From Lepisosteus oculatus (Eukaryota > Chordata > Actinopteri > Semionotiformes > Lepisosteidae), in NCBI RefSeq assembly GCF_040954835.1, contig NW_027168352.1:558001-622000 (forward strand): a stretch of DNA of 64,000 nucleotides. Direction: 5' to 3'. Positions 55,116-64,000 of this stretch are shown one piece after another. The translations under genes were made by a program, and so were the position numbers. How positions within the stretch are numbered: position 1 is the stretch's first letter; every line of letters starts with the position of its first letter. The notes beneath the pieces are model-generated. The model was given only the letters and a program-made list of their open reading frames with translations, searched no databases and was not told where the DNA came from.

Positions 55116-56478
55116 AACAAGCCCCGCTGCCGCTGCGTTCTTGCTACAATCTTACCTGGATCGCGAGGCGCCGGCGGAAGCCTATTTCAAAGTCGTTCTC
55201 CGTTTCAAAAAAACATTTCCAAAATACAAGCCTTGCAGACAGACACGCCTCAGAGGACTTAAGGGTGGCTTCATGTCGGAATGATAAAGTCTCCCCGTCC
55301 GGACATGAAAATGCCACTTTGTTACACACAAAAAAAGAATCAACAACAGAGAAATGCCCACAAGCATTTGAAAAGCCGCACCACGTCGCACTTGAAATAG
55401 CTCTTATATTAGTGGTAGACGCAGGAATCGCCTTTTTATTTACGCTCTTACCAACGCGATGGAAAGCAAAACAAAGCAAAGCAGAGCAGAGCAAAACAAA
55501 ACGAACAAACGAAAACCCTCATGTCCCGCACTCGCATATAACGCCGTTACGTGCCCAAGCGGTATTGTACGTCATCCTAGCACTGCCCCCTGGGTCGTAC
55601 GGTATATGGGAACAAGCACACGCCAGGAATCGTCTCGAATCACTCCCTACAGCTGTAAGGCGCCTTGAAGCGTGCACCCCCAACATTCTTCTTTGCGCAT
55701 CTGTGAAAGGTAAACTCTTGAGCAAACTCTGAACCAGCTCTAAGGAAACTAATCTGATTAGACGTTACTTTGACTCATCTTCTTACGCTCAGTGCCGGAT
55801 TGCTCAAACTCCAGCTAGGGTTAGGGTTAGCATTCCCACGCTACTTAGACACTTTGTTTACGCTCAGTGCTGGATTTTGGGAACTTCAGGACGAGTGGGA
55901 ATTTTCTCCTATCTGTCCATTCTGTTTTGTTTTGGAGACTCTTGGCTGCCTATGTTGTTCAGTGCAGCGTGAAGGAAACATTTTCCAAAATTGTGTCAGC
56001 TCAAAAGGTGTAAGAAAACCTCTCCAGCTGCTTTAACTCTCTTCATTTTTGTCATTTAATGTGACACTCGATGTATAACTGGAGTCCTCACATATGCAAA
56101 TGGTGAGGCTCCAGTTCAACACCCAGTTCGACACCACTTTACAGTATATGACAAAAGCATGGCAGACTGTGCTGGACCAGCTGGTAACTTCCGCTTATTT
56201 TGACCATATTAAACATTGGAAATCTTCCCACTTGCATTTGTGACACTTGATTTTGGCTCCACCTAAGACACTCTTAAATCTTCAAACACTTTTCTCTTGT
56301 CCCGCAACACACTTGTCTGTCGGCACTATGTGGCAGCGTTGCATGACAACCCATCTCACCACAGAAAGGAACCTAACAGCTTTGGTAAGAGAGTAGAATT
56401 ACCTGAAGAACTGCTTTCCATGGAAGCAGGACCAAGCGATGTAGCATTTTTATAGTACCAGGAAAGGAGAAGCGGCAC
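55116..56478. repeat. tRNA-Ser upstream spacer and inverted-repeat spacer
   Basis: 55116-55760 is a tRNA-Ser upstream spacer. 55760-56060 mirrors 38270-38570, with a telomere-like pair at 55815-55831. 56077-56478 matches 8182-8580, including the hairpin. No gene is seen. Confidence 0.65.
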
Positions 56479-56790
56479 TTTCTCCAGCTCCAAGCTCAAT
56501 TGCAATGAAAAAACATGCAGAACAGAGAGCAGCTGAATTTGTGCTCAGTAGGGTGGGGAGGACTCAGCATTGCTATTGTTCTAATTGGCATGAAGTGCAG
56601 GGGATCTGAATCAGAACATGTCAGTTAGTTCGATCATTGCGTCAATATGTAGGCCACGTTAATACAGAATTATTACTTTGTCTGTCTCGTCTTTGTATAT
56701 AGCTGAATGTCCCTGACAATTTCATGTTAGTTTTTAAGAACGACATTGGTGCTAATATATACATATATAGCATATAAGGAACACGTAAAA

Positions 56791-59700
56791 GTTCAGTCTG
56801 ATAAACTGAGCTGATGGTTGGAAGAAAACCATCTCAGCGTCCATTCTCTGTCCCTTTTTTAGGACAAGGCGTACCGGAAACCCTGCTGTTGACGCAGGAA
56901 CGATCAGGTCCGATTCGTTTACTACCTGGCAGGCCTGAGGAATCGTCTGACCTGACCGAATGTTCTCGGGGTCACCGCTTAGAGAGTGGGCATCTGGGTG
57001 CACCCGTGTCCACAGCACACTGTTTACTGTGTCCAGCTGGGCGCCCAGTCAAACCAATAGGTCTGCACCAATACAGACCGAATGGGTCAACTGAGGTGCT
57101 ACCTGGAAGTAGTGAGCAAACTTCCTTTTTCCGATGGAGATGGAAGCTACACAGCTTCCTTTGCTCCAAATGGACCTATGAGGTGGGGATGCCCACCACA
57201 GAACCTCTGACTGCGTCACCAGAGTCACCTGACAGCTTCGCGACAGGTCCTCGAACAGACCTTCACTGATTATGGACTTCTCAGAGCTGAGGCTAAGAAT
57301 TACATCATCAACCTGCACTTCTGCCACCTGGACCCCCTCCCACCACCATGGGGTGGTAGTCCTGGACCCCCTGAGGTACCAGGGTGCACAGAAAGGACTC
57401 CCATTCATTACCGGACAGGGAGATCCACTCTTCTTCAGGGATGAAAAAGGGGTGTGCTTTACCTGGCGGGTCAAGCAGCTGCTCGGAGCACTGCTCCTGT
57501 AGTTGGGAGACCGTGGGAGTTCTGGCCTGGGCAGGACTTCCCTGTAGTTTTGGAAAGCAAGAAGAGACATTTATTCTCGTTCAGAGGAACCAGGAGGAAC
57601 CTCCAACTCAGCTATAGTGTTCAGTGGGGACTGTGTGATCACAGCATAACCACTGAATCCCCCTTTTTGCTGTGCAACAGGCTTAGGGTTTTTGACCTTA
57701 GCCCACAATTTTCCACGGTGGCAGTCCACCAGAGGCTCCAGCCTGTCAAGCAGGTCTTGGCAAATGAGTAGTGGCTCTGTTTTAAACCTAGAGATGTAAA
57801 CAGGATGCACCACGTTCATTGGCCCGAACCTAAGTGCCACCCACACTCGGTGTGTGATCCTGGCATGATCCTGGGTATAGCTGGAAATATCTATCTTACA
57901 CGGTTCTACCTTAAGTCTGATGCCTTTTCCTTTCGCTACTCGTTTGAGCTCGCTGAGTAGATCGGCTGACATCAAACTAATTTCAGCCCCAGTGTCAATC
58001 AGTGCTTCTCTATCTAAGACGTTTTCAAGAGAAACCTTGATATAAATACGCCTTGCTTTGCCTTTCTGGCTGAGATTCCCTAAGAATTGTTGGAAGCCTG
58101 CCTTTTCTTTGACTTCAGGGGCGGGGTCAGCGCCCAACTCAGAGTCACAGCCTTCTTCCAGGCAGGAACCCTCCCACCCAATCAGATAGACTGAGGGAGG
58201 GGCTTGGGACGGATCCCCGCCTCCTCCAGTCTTATGATAGACTCTGCCTGAGCCCTTGCCTTCCCCGTAGCGCTCACGGCGGCGTGCGGTCCTGCCTGCC
58301 TATTTTGCGCCGGGGCTTAGCGAGCTCAGGAACCTCAGCTGCCTCGAGCTGAGGCGAGTCGTCAACCCTGCTGGCTTTAGTGGCGAACACGGCCGTTTTA
58401 GCAGGTTTTCGCTCTGAGGAAGCAGAGACTTCAGCTCCCCAGGCTTTTTGAGCCAAGCTTCTAATGTCAGCCATTTTCATCGCTGTGTGTGCATCACAAT
58501 CATTTTCCTGACTGAGGGATGCAGATTAGCAATGAATAAACCTTTGAAATTCACGTTCTCTTCGCAACCCTCTTCATTCCGCCCTGCAAAATAAGTGCGC
58601 CTAAGCCTCTGATAATAGTCGCGAGGGGCTTCAGCTTTTTCGTTCTTAATATGGTGCACAGTGGCTACGGCAGCTATGGGATCGATAAAAGCCGAAAATT
58701 CTCCGATCATTGCCTGACACAGCTCCTCAAAGCTATTACAAACCTCCGGTCCTTGTCTAGACATCCACTCGTGGACCGCTCGGCTGGTAGTTTTCCTTAC
58801 TAACATAGCCTTTTCCTGTTCGGACGCTTCGGGCATAAACTGCAAAGTATATCTCAGCTCATCGATGTAGGTCTCCACATTATTCCCTGACACTGACGGG
58901 TCAAACCTTTCTACATCTTTGGCTAACTGCCTCAGGGAGTGGAGGTTAATTTTTACGGTTTCTCCGCGGGCAGGGAGACGGCCGTGATCAGGAGCAGGGG
59001 GTCTATGCCTGAATTGACTCGCCCTTGCGTTTCGCGCAGGACTCTGCGATCTCCCCCATGCCGATCCGACCACAGACCCAGGCCGGGAGAAACCTCCTCC
59101 CGGCGTGCTGGGTGAGCGCTCCGGGCTGCTAGGTGGGCTGGCATGCAAGTGGGATCTAGTCTATTTTGCTTCCAGTACGGCAGCATCTGACTCCTTTTGC
59201 CTTTCCTGGCTGAGCTCATTTAAACTCTCAATTTTTTTTTCTTTTTCTTTCAAGCTCGCTTCCAGGTCTCTCCTAGCTACCTCAGCCGCAGTTTCTCTAG
59301 CAGACAAGTCATCTAATTTACCTAAAACTTCCCTGAGTCAGTCTTCACTTTCCTCATTTTTCACTCTCTTTTCTCTGATTATATCCAACAACTCAACTCG
59401 CTCCGCCTTATATCTTTCTAGCGTTCCCTGAAACTTTTGAAACTTTGTCACCTCGGACAAAGACGGTTCCAGCTGTTTAGCTAGATTTAAGGTGAAACTC
59501 GATAGGACCAGAACTGCGTTCACAGACCCTCCTGTGTTAAGCTGGTTCGCTACCTTAGCTACTAAATCTACTTGCAGCTTCTCAATATCATCAAAGTTCA
59601 ACTTTTCGATACCACTCCAGTAACCATGATTGTCGTCACTAGAAATAGTACTTATAAGCGACTCCACTTCAGACATTTAGCAGCCATTGTCATTACGTCA

Positions 59701-60555
59701 GAGAAACTTTAAGAGTATTACTTTTTTTTTCTTTTTCCAAAATACAGTATGGAATCTAGACACCCGAGCAGATGGATTTCCAATCAGCACACGTTACACT
59801 AAACGCTAGAAAACAGGGGGATTTCTTTACGCAGTTATCAGCACACCCGGTATTCGCGTATAGAAGCCGCGGTGCTGTGCTGAACTTGAACTCACAGCAA
59901 CATCAGTTATTATACTAGTCTGCCTGGATACGAGTGGCAGACCTTACTGTGAGGGTTATCAATATACAAGGTATATAATCCCGAAGAGATGCAAACACAA
60001 AGAGATACACAACAGAGAATATATGTCAATATATATCGTTCGGTTACCAAATCGCTAATCAGTGTTATTACCCACTGTTACTCTAAACTCGGAAGTAAAT
60101 ACATTACTCATGAATTAAATTGATAACAACTTGTGTTGAGGTACAATTGAATTCTCGAGACGCAATGTAGAACATGGGGTTTACTTATCCACTGTGTATC
60201 GATTTGGAATTTGCCGGCACGAACACCAAACCAGCTGACAGGCTCTGTTGCAGCCTCTGTTCCAGCGGTTGTCCAATGGGCGTTGTCCCGGCGTCCTCTG
60301 GGTACCGGCCAACCAGTCAAGGTGCAGCTCGGAGTAGGACGGGCGGAGGAATCTGACTGCGGCGCGCAGGGCAGTCGTTGCTCCAAGGGGATCTACCAGC
60401 AGTCCGGCGGGCTGGTAGAAAGTCTCTATGCACAGAGTGTGACCGCGAGTCCTCACAAGTCACTCTTGTGCCTGGGAAGAAGCTGGTTCGTTCCCGGTCC
60501 AGCACTGCTTCTGAATAAGCTATTCAGGTTGTCGACGAGGGTCCAACTGTAGGGT
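56791..60555 (-). mobile_element. Second, broken copy of the retrovirus
   Basis: About 3.77 kb on the minus strand matches an incomplete LTR, the leader, gag and the first part of pol of the element at 22136. The rest of pol, env and the other LTR are absent. It carries several coding breaks (about five or more) and differs from the first copy by a few percent. It is an older, partial fossil. Its 5' and 3' joints are with tRNA-cluster spacers, and no target duplication is visible. Confidence 0.92.
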
Positions 60556-61253
60556 CCAACTGTCCAACACAAACACAATCTGTGGCGTTTAGCGTGACAT
60601 AGTCTTGCAGGCATCGTGCTGTCTCACTGCAATACTATACCGCTGGAGGAAACAGTCCATCTGGCCATGAAACTCATTTGAACGTCTAGCTACAGCAACT
60701 AACAATATCATGAATTCTGTATGCGTTAAAAGACAGCTATACACAGAAAACATGCAGGACACTGCTCATGATGTTTCCCGAGCCGAAACACAGTGCGTTT
60801 TTCCAAGCCATCTGACAAAGCCCGCCCACTGAAAACTGGAGCAGATCGTGTAAAGACGTTCAACTTTGTAACTACTGCACGCACAGGAAGCAGAATAAAT
60901 TCCTCTTTTCAAACTGTCAAAGGTTTGCTTTGCGAACGCTGCAGGACATCGCACAATCTCTTTTGAACGGGGACAAACGATTTCTTATGGGGCGCAGTAA
61001 GTACAGACGTTTAAAATGCTCCACTCATGCCGACGATGCAGCATGAAGAAGCGCAACCTAACGTTTGACAGACAAAAGCCAGGCGCCGCTACGAGCAATA
61101 TGAAATCATACTGACAGCACACGGCGTTTCGCGCTGACACAAAAGTAATCTCGACAGACGCTGTTCTCTGCATAACGCTGAAAGAGCTAAAGAGCGTTTC
61201 TGTTGACACGTAACAAGCTCGTTTCTTTCTACCATGATATCACCATGACCAAA
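60556..61253. repeat. U4 unit spacer
   Basis: 60580-60715 copies the U4-upstream spacer (61845-61975). From 60716 it is U4-downstream spacer, minus orientation. No gene is seen. Confidence 0.6.
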
Positions 61254-61274
61254 TCTGTCTTTAAACACCTTGCT

Positions 61275-61419
61275 CAATCTCTGACGAGACTGTCAAAAAT
61301 TGCTTTCGCCGATTGTATTGCAAACTGGCAGAAGCGGGGTATTGGGAAAAGTTTTCAACTAGCAATAATCGCGCCTCGGCTAAACCTCACAGGCTACGAT
61401 ACTGCCACTGCGCAAAGCT
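61275..61419 (-). ncRNA. U4: U4 spliceosomal snRNA
   Basis: Full-length U4 on the minus strand, with 5' stem-loop, U6-pairing segments, Sm site and terminal hairpin. One base in the hairpin end differs. The 3' box at 61254-61266 is canonical, the palindrome precedes the gene, and an SPH-like element lies at 61653-61670. This copy keeps the fullest promoter set after the one at 2320. Confidence 0.92.
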
Positions 61420-62072
61420 GACGGTTGCCAGGCAACCGCGGGGATCCTATGGAAATCGTTATCGATCGTCTCATGGCATGTCGTTGCGGTAACGCTTCAT
61501 ATTTGTCGTCTTCTTCTTCTTCTAGCTTGAGGTTTTGAAGAATTTCATGACAGACAAGGGCTCCGTTGGGAACAAAGGGCGTTGTGAGAAAACCGTTGCT
61601 TATTTTCAGCAGCAGAAATACAACCCTTTAAATACAAGATGACAGAACAATGACGAAGGGCGTGCCGGGAGAAACTCATGCACTACAGAGGAAAGGGGGC
61701 GAGCACGTACAGTTCACATTCAAGCCACAAGTACTCTTCTCGGATGTTACACAAACAAATCCTAACGTCTTGAAAGCATTGCAGCATGTTTGTGTCCCAC
61801 TTCCCGTGGCTGCAGGACGACTGACACCAACGGACAAACACAATCTGTGGCGTTTAGCGTGACATAGTCTTGCAGGCATCGTGCTTTCTCACTGCAATAC
61901 TATACCGCTGGAGGAAACAGTCCATCTGGCCATGAAACTCATTTGAACGTCTAGCTACAGCAACTAACAATATCATGATTTATTCAGGATGTGTGGAATC
62001 AGCACGTCCCGGAGACAGCTTCCGAAATCGTGAGCATTCTCTGGTGGTGTCCTGCAGGGCGCCTGTGGCCGT

Positions 62073-62144
62073 GCGTTGGTGGTATAGTGGTGAGCATAGT
62101 TGCCTTCCAAGCAGTTGACCTGGATTCGATTCCTGGCCAACGCA
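62073..62144 (+). tRNA. tRNA-Gly(TCC)
   Basis: GCGTTGGTGGTATAGTGGTG start with anticodon TCC and fully paired acceptor ends. One T-stem pair is lost (GGATTCGATTCC), so the B box is slightly off consensus. It has the undisturbed upstream flank, which gives the empty site for the LINE at 49457. Confidence 0.85.
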
Positions 62145-62719
62145 GTGGCGATTGGTTTCAAATGCTGTCCTGAGCCTTGGATTGTGACTAGCAAAGCGAA
62201 GCCTTTTGAAAGAGCTAAAGCACTGCAAAGCGGAATTGAAGGAGAATCTTACAGGGGATTCTGAGCGGTGTCTGCATACACGCAGTCCGATACGGGTGCT
62301 GAAAGCTTGAGCTACTCTCAATGTCATGCTGCCTTTCCCCGGAGTAAATCTGTTACATTGAAAGAATGCTTCTGGCAGGTTCAAAAAGGGAGAAATAGGA
62401 GAAATTGGAGAAATCAATGATTTCGAATGAATTCTGTATGCGTTAAAAGACAGCTATACACAGAAAACATGCAGGACACTGCTCATGATGTTTCCCGAGC
62501 CGAAACACAGTGCGTTTTTCCAAGCCATCTGACAAAGCCCGCCCACTGAAAACTGCAGCAGTTGGACAAGAAAAGTGCCCGATAAATTCCATTTCTCATC
62601 ATTTCTCTTGGCGTCAGTTCTGCTATTAAATGGGACGGAGGCAACGGGCTCAGAGAGCAGGTTAAGTGCACACCGAACGCAGATGTGTCCAAGTGTCTGT
62701 AAAAGCGCGGTGCTCCGCT

Positions 62720-62793
62720 GGTGCTGTTCCCTAGTGGCTTAAAGTGCCTGCCTAGTAAGCAGGCGATCCTGGGTCTGAATACCAGCGGTGCCT
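62720..62793 (+). pseudogene. tRNA-Thr(AGT), decayed
   Basis: Length and anticodon arm (CTAGTAA) are right, but the D arm (CCCTAGTGGCTTAAAG) and B box (GGTCTGAATAC) are altered. It is a plus-strand relative of the relic at 18471. Confidence 0.68.
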
Positions 62794-63035
62794 CTCTCCG
62801 TGTCTTGTTGTGCCGAATGTCTCATTTCAGACAAACATGTACAGCTTGGTTCAGTTTAATGCAATAATTCATTTCCTTTCTGGAATAACTTGTTTTTGAA
62901 GAAATCCATACAGCTTGTGAAAGATGAAATCCATTTCTTGGTTGTCAGTGGAAAAAGATTGCCGGCTGCAAGAAGCGCAAGGATTGTTTTCTTTGACCAT
63001 AAACCTGCAAATGTAGGGAGCACAAGCGGCCGTCA

Positions 63036-63068
63036 GTCTCTGTGGCGCAATCGGTTAGCGTGTTTGGT

Positions 63069-63102
<34 letters not shown>

Positions 63103-63109
63103 AGGGATG
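63036..63109 (+). tRNA. tRNA-Asn(GTT)
   Basis: GTCTCTGTGGCGCAATCGGT start with anticodon GTT and B box GGTTCAAGCCC. The 3' end is CAGGGATG, one base different from the gene at 21966. Stems otherwise pair. Confidence 0.88.
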
Positions 63110-63664
63110 CATGTCTCAGTTTTTCCAATGTAAACATCATCACCGCTAAAGAAGATGGCGCAGAAGGCTCCACAGTCGAAACGTTGTGCTTCTTTTCTTC
63201 TCTTTTCAGCATGGAGTAAACCTTTGCTTGATCCTTTGCAGCCTACGCATGCTGACACAGCTACCTTTCTCTTTATGCGCCTCAATCATTATTCACCAAA
63301 ACCATCAGCAGAATGTGTCGCCTTTGTGGTGATGTCACTCCTCTGCTTCACAAATCACAAATGATAGAGTATTTGAATCCACAAGTAGCTACGAGCAACT
63401 TTGTCCTGGCTTGCATGAAAGTCAAAAATGTCAAAAAGAAAAAGATGGTGGCTTTTTCATATTCATTCTTTTATTTTTAGTTCGTTGCTTCTTCTGTCCA
63501 TTGTCCTCCTGCCTGGCTCTTGACCTGTGACTGTTTGAACGCACACAGTAGACTTTCATGCAGGGGATTTGTCCTGAGCCTCTGTGAAAGACCCACCCAC
63601 CCCCATAAATAACTGCTCTAGAAACACATGAATGCAAAACTAAACCACAGCTTAAAGAGGAGCT
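63110..63664 (+). repeat. tRNA-Asn downstream unit with interspersed-repeat tail
   Basis: Inverted copy of 21250-21965. 63145-63260 contains GTCGAAACGTTGTGCTTC and CTTTTCAGCATGGAGTAAAC, a tail seen in several other places here. Likely a SINE or LINE 3' end of unidentified family. Confidence 0.55.
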
Positions 63665-64000
63665 TGTCATGACCGCCAGGCAGTTAAGACCAACTCTTAA
63701 GCAATCTAATCAGCTCCAGCAGCGGGTGATTATTAACAAACACCGCCGCACGAGTTAACCCACCTGCACACACTCCACCATGCGGTACGCAGTGCTATTT
63801 TTACCATCTTTACCTGCTTCCCGCTGGTATTGAGTCTACTCCTTGAGAGCTCTACCTGGCGTTTTTTCCATTACCTCGTTTATTCTGGATATTGGACTCC
63901 CCTTCTGCCTTTTCGGCTTTGGACCTCGCCTCTCACCTCGGACTGTCTGCCACCAGTGTTCTCCCTGGATTACGACTTACCTTACGCCTATTGACCACGA
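63665..64000 (+). mobile_element. Possible LTR-element start, cut by window edge
   Basis: The tRNA-Asn unit stops at AAGAGGAGCT, where the paralogue at 21258 continues CCAACTCAG in the inverse sense. New sequence begins TGTCATGACCG. A TG start followed by Cys/Leu-codon-like pyrimidine-rich sequence suggests the LTR of a Ty3-type element. Only 336 bp are visible, so this is tentative. Confidence 0.4.

Overview
The window looks like nuclear DNA of a fish, probably ray-finned. I infer this from the vertebrate-type U4 and U5 snRNA genes, vertebrate cytosolic tRNA genes, an L1-clade LINE, a complete endogenous retrovirus and interspersed repeats of fish type. I cannot name the species. No intact host protein-coding gene is visible. 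Almost all of the window is a scrambled megacluster of small-RNA genes: about 5 U4 and 4 U5 snRNA copies and about 23 tRNA genes (Ile, Gly, Ser, Thr, Arg, Asn) plus about 10 tRNA relics. They lie on both strands inside spacer cassettes that recur in direct and inverted order.

Layout. 1-4.07 kb: a 2.6-kb tandem duplication around a U4 gene, each copy ending in a truncated tRNA-Gly and a non-coding cassette that looks like 5' exons. 4.08-5.07 kb: broken exons of an unrecognised host gene. 5.1-7.25 kb: AT-rich repeated spacer. 7.3-13.4 kb: tRNA Ile, Gly, Ser, Ser, Thr and a three-unit tRNA-Arg tandem array. 14.5-16.45 kb: a satellite of about 178 bp period. 17-22 kb: Ser, Asn, Thr and Arg tRNA units. 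22.1-34.2 kb: a whole-looking retrovirus with near-identical LTRs, one gag-pol frame and one env frame. 34.26-34.93 kb: a LINE ORF1 piece. 35-43 kb: U5-U4, Gly/Ile and duplicated U5 units, then Ser and Arg. 43-46.6 kb: spacer repeats. 46.7-49.2 kb: Ile, Gly, Ser, U4 and U5 on the minus strand, ending at a telomere-like repeat. 49.46-51.05 kb: an L1-like LINE next to tRNA-Gly(TCC). 51.9-55.1 kb: Ser, Thr, Ile, Gly and Ser. 56.8-60.55 kb: a second, broken copy of the retrovirus, minus strand. 61.3-63.1 kb: U4, Gly, Thr relic and Asn. 63.67 kb to the end: the start of a possible LTR element.

How it fits together. The Pol II snRNA genes retain their own signals: an SPH/ZNF143-like distal element, a palindrome abutting the U4 start, and canonical 3' boxes. 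The tRNA genes depend on internal A and B boxes. Several copies have diverged in functionally decisive places: a serine tRNA body with a tyrosine-type ATA anticodon, a threonine tRNA body with a CTT anticodon, and two U5 copies with a change in the conserved exon-aligning loop. The retrovirus has a primer-binding site matching tRNA-Asn and sits 97 bp from a tRNA-Asn gene. Its primer source and its integration site therefore come from the same gene family.
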